A stretch of DNA of 64,000 nucleotides from Labedaea rhizosphaerae (GTDB lineage Bacteria; Actinomycetota; Actinomycetes; Mycobacteriales; Pseudonocardiaceae). A model generated the notes under the pieces. That model saw nothing but the letters and a program-made list of their open reading frames with translations, searched no databases and was not told the origin of the DNA. The stretch spans positions 613,268 to 677,267 of the forward strand of contig NZ_SNXZ01000002.1 in NCBI RefSeq assembly GCF_004362825.1, written 5' to 3'. Both the position numbers and the translations under genes were made by a program. Below are positions 1-8,071 of the stretch, one piece after another (position 1 is the first letter of the stretch; the number at the start of each line of letters is the position of its first letter).

Positions 1-60
1 GCGAGTCCGGTGAGGACGACGGCTCCCAGAAGAACGTTTAGGTGTTTCGATCGTGGCGAT
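1..60 (-). pseudogene. Secreted-protein gene disrupted by IS3 (fragment, runs off window)
   Basis: Read on the minus strand, a good ribosome site (CGGAGG) precedes an ATG at 1346, but the IS3 element begins after ATGCCATC. Removing the element and one GAT copy rejoins the frame as MPSPRSKHLNVLLGAVVLTG, a typical start of a signal peptide or membrane anchor. The gene lies directly downstream of the lipoprotein gene ending at 1394, so it was probably its operon partner. The rest lies beyond the left edge. The identity of the mature protein is unknown. The clean rejoining of start, frame and hydrophobic core makes the disruption convincing. Confidence 0.75.
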
Positions 61-86
61 TGAGCTTCCCCCCGTTCGCCGGACAC
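61..86. repeat. IS3 left terminal inverted repeat
   Basis: Matches the reverse complement of 1313-1338 at 25 of 26 positions; the outermost bases are TG. Confidence 0.92.
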
Positions 87-99
87 GGCGGGTGTGAGG

Positions 100-933
100 T
101 CAGGCCAGCGCGTCTGGTGGCTGGTTGAGGGCCTCAAACGTGACGGGGCTGTGCATCCCGATCTTGGAGTGTCTCCGTTTCGGGTTGTACCAGCACTCTA
201 TCCATTCGAATATCGCGTTGGCAAGTTCGTCGCGGGTTTTCCAGGTTTTCGAGTCGAGAAGTTCGAGCTGAAGCGTTCCCCAGAACGATTCCATCATAGC
301 ATTGTCGTAACAGTCGCCGATCGTTCCCATGGACGCGAGCAGTCCGGCCGCGCGGAGGCGTTGCCCGAAAGCCCATGACGTGTATTGCGAGCCGTGGTCG
401 GAATGTAGGATCGTTTTGCCGTCATCGGGTTGGCGGCGGAGAATGGCCATGCCGAGAGCGTCGGTGACCAGTTCGGTGCGTATGTGATCGGCGATGGACC
501 AGCCGATGATGAGCCGGGAATAGGCGTCCATCACCGCGGCGCAGTAGACCCGGCCTTCCTCGGTGGGATGTTCGGTGATGTCGGTGATCCACAACAGGTC
601 CGGGGCGTCGGCGGTGAACCGGCGGTTGACCAGGTCGGCGCTGGGTTGCCCGGCCGGGTCACGGACCGTGGTGCGGTGGCGCCGGCGACGGTAGAGGCCC
701 TGGATGCCGGCCTCACGCATGAGCCGCTCGACCCGCTTGAGGTTGACGGGCATGCCCAGCCCGAGCGTGAGTTCGGCGTGCACCCGTGGCGAGCCGTAGG
801 TGCCGCGGGAATCGGCGTGGATCTGTTCGATGTGTTTCAGCAGCACCGTGTTCTCCTCCTCTCCGGGTGAGGGCGGCCGGTCGCGCCATTCGTAGTATCC
901 GGAGCGGGACACGTTCAATACCCGGCAGGCCAC
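100..933 (-). CDS. IS3 transposase OrfB (DDE integrase domain)
   Basis: This is the catalytic half of an IS3 transposase. It begins with an HTH_21-like segment (SRSGYYEW, then YGSPRVHAEL) and continues into an rve integrase core with the DDE triad in WITDIT, LHSDHGSQY and NAMMESFW. The first start codon in this frame is GTG at 933. The frame is in fact open upstream through VTFPLVHELAADGIDVAV to the slippery site at 984-990, so the working product is expected to be an OrfAB fusion made by -1 frameshifting. No stops or missing catalytic residues are seen. Confidence 0.95.
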   Translation of the reverse strand: MACRVLNVSRSGYYEWRDRPPSPGEEENTVLLKHIEQIHADSRGTYGSPRVHAELTLGLGMPVNLKRVERLMREAGIQGLYRRRRHRTTVRDPAGQPSADLVNRRFTADAPDLLWITDITEHPTEEGRVYCAAVMDAYSRLIIGWSIADHIRTELVTDALGMAILRRQPDDGKTILHSDHGSQYTSWAFGQRLRAAGLLASMGTIGDCYDNAMMESFWGTLQLELLDSKTWKTRDELANAIFEWIECWYNPKRRHSKIGMHSPVTFEALNQPPDALA

Positions 934-980
934 CGCGACGTCGATGCCGTCTGCGGCCAGTTCATGGACCAGCGGGAAGG

Positions 981-1271
981 TTACTTTGGGAGGATGTTCT
1001 CCCGCGCGAAGTACGCCGCGGCGCGTTTCAGGATCTCGTTCTCCATCTCCAGTTGCCGGTTCTTGCGGCGCAGCTCGGCGAGTTCTTTTTTCTCCGCGCT
1101 GGTCAGCTTGGTGGCCGAGCCGCTCTCGTCGACGTTGGCCTGGGTCATCCAGTTGCGCAGGCAGGACTCGCTGATCCCCAGATCCTTCGCCAGCGCGGCG
1201 ACCGGCTTGTCGCCGAGACGGGCCAGCTCGACGGCACGCTGACGAAACTCAGGCGGGTGTGGTGCAGGCAT
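981..1271 (-). CDS. IS3 transposase OrfA (HTH, leucine-zipper)
   Basis: A 96-residue DNA-binding subunit. An HTH_Tnp_1 region covers about residues 6-45 (FRQRAVELARLGDKPVAALA, then GISESCLRNW). It is followed by a charged coiled coil (ELAELRRKNRQLEMENEILK) of the kind that dimerises IS3 transposases. It ends at the TAA next to the frameshift heptamer and so supplies the N-terminal part of OrfAB. Alone it would act as a terminal-repeat-binding regulator of transposition, as known for the family. Confidence 0.95.
   Translation of the reverse strand: MPAPHPPEFRQRAVELARLGDKPVAALAKDLGISESCLRNWMTQANVDESGSATKLTSAEKKELAELRRKNRQLEMENEILKRAAAYFARENILPK
984..990 (-). other. Programmed -1 frameshift heptamer C CCA AAG
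   Basis: On the minus strand OrfA reads CTC CCA AAG TAA. The heptamer CCCAAAG fits X XXY YYZ in the OrfA frame, so slippage to CCC AAA moves ribosomes into the open OrfB frame just before the TAA. The position matches IS3-family practice. Its use is inferred. Confidence 0.8.
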
Positions 1272-1312
1272 CGGAACATCCTCCCTGGTGACCGGGGGTC
1301 ACCTCAGGTCAG

Positions 1313-1338
1313 GTGTCCGGCGAACAGGGGGAAGCTCA
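1313..1338. repeat. IS3 right terminal inverted repeat
   Basis: Inverted partner of 61-86. The GAT target duplication follows at 1339-1341. Confidence 0.92.
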
Positions 1339-1393
1339 GATGGCATGGCGAGCCTCCGAATGAGTGGTTGCGAGGTCAGCGAGGCGTGCCCGG

Positions 1394-2557
1394 TCAGCGG
1401 ACTGTGGAGATGACGGCCGCGGCTGCTTGACTGCTCAGCGCGCAGGTCGGCGCCGTGACTTCGACGATCTGGACCCACGGCGGCTCTGAGCTGTTCTCGT
1501 CGATCGTGACGCTGACGCTGCCGATCCGGAACAGCGTGAGGCAACCCTGGGTTGCGCTGTGCGAGTCGTGTTGTGCGACCGGCATCCCGGCGATGGCCGC
1601 TTGTTTGTAGGTGGCGTCGTCGTCGCCGGTGAGGGTGTCGGGACTGTCGAGCTCGTAGCGGACGTCGACCATCTTCAGTGGTGCGCCGGCACCGGTGCCG
1701 TCTGTGGATTGCCGTGGTGAGGCGTAGAGGCACTGGTGCAGGTCGGCATGAGCGACGCGTCCGCCGCCCAGAGCGGTCAGGATGCCGGTGGCCGCGCAGG
1801 GATCGGCGGCGGCGAGATCGAGGGCTGGGTCGGTCCGGTGCTCGGCGCGGGTGGGCGGGGTGCGCCAGCGTTCGGCGGTTGCCTTGAGATACGCAACGGC
1901 CACATCGCAGACGTGCATGGCCCCGTCGACGGGATCAATGGGAGGTTCGACCTGGAGATACAGGGCATACCCGTCGGACTGGGGAAGGTAGACGACACAC
2001 GGACTCGTCTCGTGCTCGTCGTTGGTTCCGGTCTGCTGCCTGCTGTAGAAGTTCAGTCCAGCGATCTGCAGTGGCTGTCCTTGCTGGATTGTGTCCTGGT
2101 CGACGGCATCGACACCGATCGCCATGGTGTAGTCGGGTACGAGCTTGTCGGCGCGGTGCAGGTTCAATGTGCAGTCGTTGAAGTCGTCGCTGGGTAGCAG
2201 GGAGTCCGCCACCTCACCTTTGACGATCGTGGTTGCGGCTGGCGGATTGTGCATCGCGCAGAGGTCGATCGCTCTGAGCTTGGCCCTGGTCGCGTCCGCT
2301 GGTGTCGCGGGCGGAGGCGGCGGCCCGGGCGGTTGCGTAGTCGCGCCGGCACCGGGACTTGTGTCGGGCTGCTGGGGTTGTCCGGGTGTTGACGGTGGCA
2401 GGCTGGCGGTCAGGCGCGGAAGCACCTGATCAAGCCACGACCCGGATCCGTCGTGCTCTTGTGCTGCGGTGGTGTCCGAGTCGCCGGTGCATGCCGTGAG
2501 AGCACCGCCGATGGCGAGTACGAGCGCGGTGGCGATGGTGAGAGATGTTTTGCGCAT
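1394..2557 (-). CDS. Secreted lipoprotein, DUF3558-like
   Basis: A 387-residue exported protein. A signal sequence at residues 1-23 ends in the lipobox LTAC, so Cys23 should be lipidated and the protein held on the outer membrane face. A Pro/Thr-rich linker (about 45-85) follows. Two similar halves come next, each opening with a D-C pair (IDLCAM near 97; ADPCAA near 249) and carrying further cysteines (DCTLNL, HQCLYA, GCLTLF). This resembles DUF3558-type actinobacterial lipoproteins and may be a tandem duplication of one domain. The start has a GGGGAA ribosome site. It heads an operon whose next gene is broken by the IS3 element. The function is unknown. Confidence 0.8.
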   Translation of the reverse strand: MRKTSLTIATALVLAIGGALTACTGDSDTTAAQEHDGSGSWLDQVLPRLTASLPPSTPGQPQQPDTSPGAGATTQPPGPPPPPATPADATRAKLRAIDLCAMHNPPAATTIVKGEVADSLLPSDDFNDCTLNLHRADKLVPDYTMAIGVDAVDQDTIQQGQPLQIAGLNFYSRQQTGTNDEHETSPCVVYLPQSDGYALYLQVEPPIDPVDGAMHVCDVAVAYLKATAERWRTPPTRAEHRTDPALDLAAADPCAATGILTALGGGRVAHADLHQCLYASPRQSTDGTGAGAPLKMVDVRYELDSPDTLTGDDDATYKQAAIAGMPVAQHDSHSATQGCLTLFRIGSVSVTIDENSSEPPWVQIVEVTAPTCALSSQAAAAVISTVR

Positions 2558-2609
2558 GGTGGTTCCCCGGTCGATCTAGTTGAACGCATGGCTTGTTGAG
2601 CGAGTCGGT

Positions 2610-2822
2610 TCATCGGGTCGTTGACGACGCCGGTGAGGTGTCACCCGCTCGAACGCGGGTGGTGGCGCGCAGCGTGGCGAGGCAGACGATGGTCGCCAAG
2701 GCGACGGTGGTGGCGCTCGTGCTGACGAACCGCGGGCGGCGTACGGGACGCTGAACCCGATGCCGTCCACGGCGAACGCTCTGACCGTGTGGCCAGTGAT
2801 GCTCGTGCGGATTGGTGATCAT
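2610..2822 (-). CDS. Small basic membrane protein
   Basis: A 70-residue protein starting MITNPHEHHW at an ATG preceded by GGACGG. The first 40 residues are His/Arg-rich. One hydrophobic stretch follows (SATTVALATIVCLATL, about 42-57), then a short polar tail. An earlier in-frame ATG at 2867 overlaps the preceding gene but has no ribosome site. No family was recognised. It lies between the lipoprotein gene and another tiny membrane gene in the same direction, which suggests one exported-protein operon. The small size and unusual composition keep confidence moderate. Confidence 0.45.
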   Translation of the reverse strand: MITNPHEHHWPHGQSVRRGRHRVQRPVRRPRFVSTSATTVALATIVCLATLRATTRVRAGDTSPASSTTR

Positions 2823-2856
2823 GATGATGACCGTCCTGTGTGGTGTGTCGAGGCCG

Positions 2857-3201
2857 CTATACGGCATGTGCGGCGAGGGCGCCGGCGATGTTGATCGGGA
2901 CGATGAGCAAGGTGATCGCGACTATCAGCTGAAGCACACCGGACAGCGCACGCGACGTGACTCGCTCTGATGCGAGAGAGAGGCGCGCGGAGGCCGGCTT
3001 CGCCTGCCCGAAGGAGGGAATCTTGCCGCCGGAGGTGTCGGGTGGGGCGGCGCAGGGCGATGTGGGTGAACTCCTGCGCCGCCCCGCGGACGGATCGGCG
3101 CCGTGCGAGTCCTGTCGGTTGCGGTGCGGGGCTCGTCGGGCCGATCGACCGTCATTCGACGGTCGCCTCGAGGTTGGGTGCGGTGTGTGGTCGGATGGCA
3201 T
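2857..3201 (-). CDS. Small protein with C-terminal membrane anchor
   Basis: 114 residues. The ATG at 3201 has a good ribosome site (AGGGAGA, 7 bases away). The first 80 residues are basic, Pro/Arg/Ser-rich and probably disordered. The last 30 form one strong membrane helix (LQLIVAITLLIVPINIAGAL), giving a tail-anchored layout. It overlaps the extended frame of the next small gene. No homology was recognised. A competing frame at 2925-3155 is equally low in complexity, so the call rests on the ribosome site and the membrane helix. Confidence 0.45.
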   Translation of the reverse strand: MPSDHTPHPTSRRPSNDGRSARRAPHRNRQDSHGADPSAGRRRSSPTSPCAAPPDTSGGKIPSFGQAKPASARLSLASERVTSRALSGVLQLIVAITLLIVPINIAGALAAHAV

Positions 3202-3233
3202 CGCGGTTCTCCCTGTGGCTTAGGTGTTCGCTG

Positions 3234-5507
3234 CTATTCGTGGAAGGTCGCGTGCTGCGGCGGTCGCGCCGCGAGAGGTCGGGCACCGTGGTTGTGGCCG
3301 GTGGGTCTCACGTCGGGTGATGTCGCTGCGATCGCGAGCACGCGGTAGAGCCAAGTCAGCCAGTTCTGGCCGTCGGGCAGCAGGAAGGGACCTACTCTGT
3401 GTGGCCAATGCAAGAGGTTGAGGTGTGGCTCTGAGACCAGCGTGGGAAGGCTTCCCGCAGTGAGGGTTCCCAGTCCGGTGACTGGGTCCCAGCCGGGCGC
3501 GCTGCGCAAGCTTTGTGGTCGCCCGTCGACCTCGATGAGATATGAGCCGTGGTGTTGTTGACTGGGCTTCCCGACGGAGGTCGTGGAGACCTCGGGTGTC
3601 CAGATCCCCGCCGCAGTCGGCTGCACATCGAAGATCGGACCACTGTGGACGGTTGCGTCGCGATAGAGTTGGTAGAGCGTGGGGTTGAGTAGACCTGCAC
3701 GAGTCGGGACGCTCGTCTGATCGGTTTCGCTGCAGAGCTGCAACGCGTCGGCCACGGCGCCGGCGAATAGCGTCGCTGCTAGCGCGGTGCCGCCAGCGGC
3801 GAAGGATCGGTAGCCGCTCGGCATCCCGGCGCCCAGTCGCATGCCGGTGGTGGGATCACCGAGCATCGCGATGTCCGGTGTCGAGCGGTGGCCGGCGGCG
3901 ATCAGATCCGCTTGGTAGTCCGGCTGCTTGTAGACCTGGGATTCGCCACCACTTGCGCCGCCGACGAACGAGGTGTTGCTGTCGGTGCGGCTCCAGCGGC
4001 CGCGATGCTCTGTGGTGGCAGCGGATTCCCAGCCGGCAGTGAACATGGGACGACCGGTTGGGTCGGCGGCGACCGTCGTGGCGCCGACTCCGGTGATCCA
4101 CGGCGAGCTGGCCGGGTAGGTCGGCTCGGGGTGTCCGGTGATGTGGCTGTTGTCTCCGTTGTTCCCCGTTGCTGCCACGACCGTCTGGCCTTGGGCAGCG
4201 GCCCTGATTAGGAGTTGGTCGATGTGGTTGCGCAGGGTCGCGCTGTACCAGCTCTCCGGTGCCGTCCAGCCGAGGCTGAGCACGGATGCCTGGTCGGCGG
4301 TGACGGCCCGTTCGAGCGCCTCGTCGACGTCGGTGCAATCGCTCGAGCCGTACCACGTGATGTCGGCGGCCGGAGCGATCGTGCGGATGGCCTCGATCGC
4401 CTGTACCTGGGTCAGGGCCCATGCCGCGACAGCGCAATCGGACGGCCGATGGTTCGACGTGGACGCTGTCTGGTACTGGCCGGGCGCCAGTGCCTGCAGT
4501 CCGGATGCAGTGGCCCATCGGTCGGCATCGGCGGGTGCCTGCTGGTCGGTGTGGGCACCGATGAGCCCGACACGTTGTCCAGCCCCGGTCGCGCTCGGCG
4601 CGAGGTCATAGATTCCGCGGACTTGGCTGGGCGTGTAGCCGCAGAGGCGGTTGGATTGCCGAGAGGACCGGTATCGTTGCGGCACGGCACTGTTGTTCGC
4701 TGCTGACCACGAGGTCGCGCACTGAGTCGCCCCCGAAGTGGCCTTGGATGCATGGGGTGTCGAGGGACTCGGCCATCTTTCGGCGGTTGCCGGCGTGGCG
4801 ACGGCCGGCTCAGCAAGGCGTTGGGTGTCGTCGAGATCGAGCACCGCTGTGATCGCGGACCGTAGGCCACCAGGTACCTCTGGATCGGTGTCTGCGGCCA
4901 CGAGGGTTGTGGTCCCGAGCCGATACCGGTCCAGGCGCACGCCGAACAGGTGCTCCAGGTCTGCGACGGTCCCGGTCGCCGCGACCGTCGAGGTTCCGGG
5001 AGCAGCGTTCTCGACGTTGAGGCCTGAGTCCTGTAGCCAGCCGCGGACCCTCTTGATGGTCTGTGCGTCCGGGCCGAATAGTTCGCGCCATTGGTCGGAG
5101 GTGACGAATCTCCGGTAGTCGCGCGTGCCGGGGGTGCTTACCTGGTGGGCGAGGCGCTCTGCCGTGCCAGGGTCGCGTGGTGCCAGTGCGATGCGGATGC
5201 GTCGCAAGTCGCTGGGGTTGGTGCTCCCGAGGCGAACGGCATGGGCAACCCATCCCGGCACGCTGCCGCTGACCGGTACGCGCAGTGCTTCGCCATCCGG
5301 TCCGATCGGTCCGGGGATGGCCGCGGCTGGCGCAGTGGTCGTGACGCTGAGGCCCGATGTGGTCACGACGGCCAAGCAAACGGCCATGCGCATGGTCGCG
5401 CGTATGACCGCGACGAGCACTGGAGTAGGCCCTCCGGTCGGGCCGCTGCGTGCCGTCACGGTGCGGCTCGCCGTAACGGCGATCGGTGACGTTGCTGGTC
5501 GTCTCAC
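3234..5507 (-). CDS. Sedolisin (S53) family protein, predicted inactive pseudopeptidase
   Basis: 757 residues from a GTG at 5507 preceded by AAGGGA; a longer frame to 5684 would swallow the upstream gene. A membrane/signal segment lies at about 40-63 (AVCLAVVTTSGLSV). A pro-kumamolisin domain covers about 85-210 (YRRFVTSDQWRELFGP; ATGTVADLEHLFGVRL). An S53 catalytic domain runs from about 285 to the end, closing with the calcium-site signature PGWDPVTGLGTL. Against kumamolisin-type enzymes, ExxxD is TQVQA, the oxyanion Asp in GD is GN (ATGNNGD) and GTSxxxP is GTALAAT. Glu, Asp, Asp and Ser therefore all appear replaced. The fold signatures remain, so a binding or chaperone role is more likely than proteolysis. 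It sits with lipoprotein and membrane genes. Confidence 0.85.
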   Translation of the reverse strand: MRRPATSPIAVTASRTVTARSGPTGGPTPVLVAVIRATMRMAVCLAVVTTSGLSVTTTAPAAAIPGPIGPDGEALRVPVSGSVPGWVAHAVRLGSTNPSDLRRIRIALAPRDPGTAERLAHQVSTPGTRDYRRFVTSDQWRELFGPDAQTIKRVRGWLQDSGLNVENAAPGTSTVAATGTVADLEHLFGVRLDRYRLGTTTLVAADTDPEVPGGLRSAITAVLDLDDTQRLAEPAVATPATAERWPSPSTPHASKATSGATQCATSWSAANNSAVPQRYRSSRQSNRLCGYTPSQVRGIYDLAPSATGAGQRVGLIGAHTDQQAPADADRWATASGLQALAPGQYQTASTSNHRPSDCAVAAWALTQVQAIEAIRTIAPAADITWYGSSDCTDVDEALERAVTADQASVLSLGWTAPESWYSATLRNHIDQLLIRAAAQGQTVVAATGNNGDNSHITGHPEPTYPASSPWITGVGATTVAADPTGRPMFTAGWESAATTEHRGRWSRTDSNTSFVGGASGGESQVYKQPDYQADLIAAGHRSTPDIAMLGDPTTGMRLGAGMPSGYRSFAAGGTALAATLFAGAVADALQLCSETDQTSVPTRAGLLNPTLYQLYRDATVHSGPIFDVQPTAAGIWTPEVSTTSVGKPSQQHHGSYLIEVDGRPQSLRSAPGWDPVTGLGTLTAGSLPTLVSEPHLNLLHWPHRVGPFLLPDGQNWLTWLYRVLAIAATSPDVRPTGHNHGARPLAARPPQHATFHE

Positions 5508-5565
5508 GACGTTCCCTTCAAGACGGGCACAGTGACGGAGATTCGGGTGGTACGCCGAGATCGGC

Positions 5566-6102
5566 TCAAGGCTGGATGCGAAGGCCCAGCAGCGCGAGCG
5601 TTGATGCGTTGTGCCAGAACCATTGCAAGTAGGCGGACAGCATGGCGAAGGCGGACGGGCCCGCGGTGAGAGCGTCGGGCGCAAGGCAGCTGGTTAGTCC
5701 TGTGTGGACGCTCGTCAGTGATGCGGCAAGGGTTGCGACGACAACGAGGAACGCGACGGCGAGATAGGTCAAGGGATTCAGCGTCTGCGCAACGCGACCC
5801 AGCCGGTTCATGACGCGAAAGGCGACCGCCGCGCCTCGGCATGACTGGCGAGTGCAGGTCGTCCACGCTCCGAGCGCGGGGGCGTCGTTGGGACCGCTGG
5901 TTCCGCCGCCCGGGGTCGCGGGCGCGAGCGGCGGAACCAGCTCGACCGACGCGGCGAGCTGTTGCGGTGGCGACGGAGTCGGGTATCCGTCGAGCTCGTC
6001 GTGATCGGTCGGCTCAGGAGCCGGCGGCGTGAATACCGTGCGTCGGCAGGTTGGTTGCGGACATGCGCTCGAGCGGCGCTCGTCCATCGACGGCTGAATC
6101 AT
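5566..6102 (-). CDS. Membrane protein with cysteine pairs, unknown
   Basis: 178 residues starting at the ATG at 6102, which overlaps the stop of the upstream gene (ATGA). The N-terminal 100 residues are Pro-rich and cytosolic-looking, with two small Cys motifs (CPQPTC, CTRQSC). Two hydrophobic segments follow (LTYLAVAFLVVVATLAAS and LQWFWHNASTLALLGL). The gene ends 58 bases before the pseudo-sedolisin start, so the two are probably co-transcribed. No family was recognised. The overlap and codon pattern support a real gene. Confidence 0.6.
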   Translation of the reverse strand: MIQPSMDERRSSACPQPTCRRTVFTPPAPEPTDHDELDGYPTPSPPQQLAASVELVPPLAPATPGGGTSGPNDAPALGAWTTCTRQSCRGAAVAFRVMNRLGRVAQTLNPLTYLAVAFLVVVATLAASLTSVHTGLTSCLAPDALTAGPSAFAMLSAYLQWFWHNASTLALLGLRIQP

Positions 6103-6452
6103 GTGATCACCACGCATGCCGGACGGTCGGCATCGGCGATCTCGACTCCCGGTCCCTCGCGCCGGATCCAGAGTTCGCGCCACGCCTCGTGCTCGGCAAC
6201 TCGAGCGAGTGGAGCATCGGAGCCGCCCTGGACATGTACGGCCGTCCATCCGGCTTGTTCGGCGCGCCGGGCGACAGCCTCGACGTCGGATCTCGGGAGG
6301 TGCACGAAGGTCAGGAACCACACACGATTGCCGTCGTAAATACCAGCGTGAGCCCAGCTGGAATCGGTTTCCCAGCGGAGGACCACGTCACCTCGAGAAG
6401 GTTGACCGAGGGTGATGTCCGGCCGGACGCTCACTGGTGATTGCTGGTCCAC
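6099..6452 (-). CDS. Hypothetical protein, 117 aa
   Basis: It begins at a GTG preceded by GGGGGA, five bases away, and its stop overlaps the next gene's ATG. The sequence looks like a compact soluble domain: a beta-rich start (GDVVLRWETDSSWAHAGIYD), a strand (VWFLTFVHL), a helix (DVEAVARRAEQAGW) and a C-terminal strand (DRPACVVIT). There is no signal peptide. No family was recognised. Translational coupling to the membrane gene implies related roles. Confidence 0.6.
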   Translation of the reverse strand: MDQQSPVSVRPDITLGQPSRGDVVLRWETDSSWAHAGIYDGNRVWFLTFVHLPRSDVEAVARRAEQAGWTAVHVQGGSDAPLARVAEHEAWRELWIRREGPGVEIADADRPACVVIT

Positions 6453-6854
6453 GGTTTCCCCCGACTACTGATTGATCGACCCATGGAATGAATACAGATC
6501 TGGTAAAAGCGCATTCTGGTTTCCGTCGCCCCGGACGGCGTATGGGACGCCCGGACTACCGGCTTCAGGGCGACGAGTCGCACGATGACGGCGGCTGGCA
6601 CTGCGTCGAGCGATGCAGTGGACCCGGCCTGCGTAGCGGTCGGCAGGTGCCGCTGGATCGATGTCCGGACCTCGCCGACTTCGTCCAGTCGACTACCATT
6701 CGTAATCACCTCCGCGTCACGTTGTACCTGATCAGGTCTATCGCGATTACCGAACGTGCACCAGGCCTCCTGATCGTCACCACCTGGTTGGCGGGTACGT
6801 GTGGTCTCGTTGGCCACAGGACCGGCGGGCCCTGTCGCTGAAGGAGAGCCGCCG
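6453..6854. other. Intergenic region, 402 bp
   Basis: Open frames on both strands here are shadows with no ribosome site or domain logic. I see no repeats or strong hairpins. It may hold the promoter for the three-gene minus-strand run below it. Confidence 0.4.
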
Positions 6855-7727
6855 TCAGACGGACGCACCGGCGGGCCCGAATTCGCTGGTCTGCGTGGTC
6901 GGTTGGGCGTGCGCGGAGCACAGGCAGCCAGGCGCTCGAGTGGCGAATCGAGGGTAGTTCCACCAGGTGTGTGGCCAGTCGCCGACAAATCGACCTTCGG
7001 GTGCCACACGGGTTCCTATGGGGCGAGTGCCCGGCAATGGTGACCGCGGTATGAACGGTGGACGTGGTCCGGTTGACGATTCGTCGAGGTGCTTCAGATA
7101 ATCATGCCGCGGTTCGAACAGTGTGCTTCCGCACGTTGTCAGGACCGGTGCGATCGCAGCCCACAGAGGGTCGGGGAGCTCACCTTCGATGCCGGCCCCG
7201 TAGACGACTATGGCCGGTTGCGTGTCGCCGTCATGCTCGTAGCTTGCGCCCCGACTCGCTCGCCCTTCGCCAGTGTCGAGGGTGAGGTGGGATTCCTTGA
7301 CGGGCTCGATCTGCACGTCGAGGATCAAGCGTCGACCGGCCTCTGCCGCCGTCGAACTCGCCTCCCACAGCCAGGTTGGTTCGGGCGCGGCACCGACCGA
7401 TGTGAGTCCACGCCAGAACAGATCCGGGTCGGTCAGCCACGCCAACTCCCAGTCGATGTGGCTGCAGGCCACGCGGATAGCGGGCGCGATCACGCCGGTC
7501 GTGCGCGGACGGAGATGTCCGTTGATGAGCTCGGCCAGCCAGGCAGGTACCAGCCGTTGCCGCGGATCCAGAAGCCAACCGCACAAACCTGGTTCCGGCC
7601 GCCACACACCGGGAGCGGGCGCTTGGCGACTCGGGTGGTCAAGGAGCAGGTTGGCCGCCGACTGGTCGAGGTCATCCGTGTCGTGCACGGACTGGCGTCT
7701 ACGCGGGTGAGCAGATTTGCGGGACAT
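6855..7727 (-). CDS. Hypothetical protein, 290 aa
   Basis: It starts at an ATG (MSRKSAHPRR) with GGGGAA upstream; an in-frame start ten codons earlier is less well placed. There is no signal peptide. A Trp-rich central part (WRPEPGLCGWLLDPRQRLVP; HIDWELAWLTDPDLFWRGL) and a conserved-looking C-terminal half (YGAGIEGELPDPLWAAIAPV) end in PGCLCSAHA, a possible metal or disulphide site. No family was recognised. It is transcribed away from the excisionase-like gene, and the intergenic gap between them is 344 bp. Confidence 0.55.
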   Translation of the reverse strand: MSRKSAHPRRRQSVHDTDDLDQSAANLLLDHPSRQAPAPGVWRPEPGLCGWLLDPRQRLVPAWLAELINGHLRPRTTGVIAPAIRVACSHIDWELAWLTDPDLFWRGLTSVGAAPEPTWLWEASSTAAEAGRRLILDVQIEPVKESHLTLDTGEGRASRGASYEHDGDTQPAIVVYGAGIEGELPDPLWAAIAPVLTTCGSTLFEPRHDYLKHLDESSTGPRPPFIPRSPLPGTRPIGTRVAPEGRFVGDWPHTWWNYPRFATRAPGCLCSAHAQPTTQTSEFGPAGASV

Positions 7728-8071
7728 GGCGATTCCCCAATCGGTGGCGCATGCCACGCTGAGCTAGCGGGGCTATGCACCGTCAGCGGATCGTTCGCAA
7801 CCGAAGTGTCGAGACCAGCGCACCCACCTGCGCTACCGACCGTTCGACAATCGCATCACACATCTCAGAAAGCCAGCGTTTCCAACAGGACTGGCCTCGG
7901 CAAGCGCCACGTTCTCTGTGGCCACACAATCCACTGTGGACCCCAAGGGTCGTCGTGCGGTACTAGCGAAGTCTCGGCGATACCTGCGTTCCCTCGTGCT
8001 TCTTCTTGACTCGCAGCCTCTCCATCACCGACGATGATGTTGGGTCGCACCGTTCAGAGCTTGGGGGAATC
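7728..8071. other. Divergent intergenic region, 344 bp
   Basis: It separates the minus-strand hypothetical gene from the excisionase-like gene and must hold both promoters. I could not define -10/-35 pairs with confidence. A TCCACTGTGGA palindrome lies near 7931 and recurs near 8368. Confidence 0.4.

Larger units (their letters stand above)
61..1338 (-). mobile_element. IS3-family insertion sequence, 1278 bp, complete
   Basis: The element has near-perfect 26-base terminal inverted repeats (one mismatch) at 61-86 and 1313-1338. They begin TGAGCTTCCCCC and run into GTTCGCCGGACAC. It is flanked by a GAT direct repeat at 58-60 and 1339-1341, a 3-bp duplication as expected for IS3. Inside are OrfA and OrfB in overlapping frames with a slippery heptamer. 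All parts look intact, so the copy may still be active and the insertion recent. Confidence 0.93.

Noticed and set aside
5508..5684. N-terminal extension of the sedolisin homologue
   Set aside because: It would overlap the upstream membrane-protein gene and lacks a ribosome site; the GTG at 5507 has one.
6431..7009. Minus-strand frame of 192 codons in the 6.4-7.0 kb gap
   Set aside because: It overlaps two better-supported genes, and the sequence is low-complexity without a start signal.
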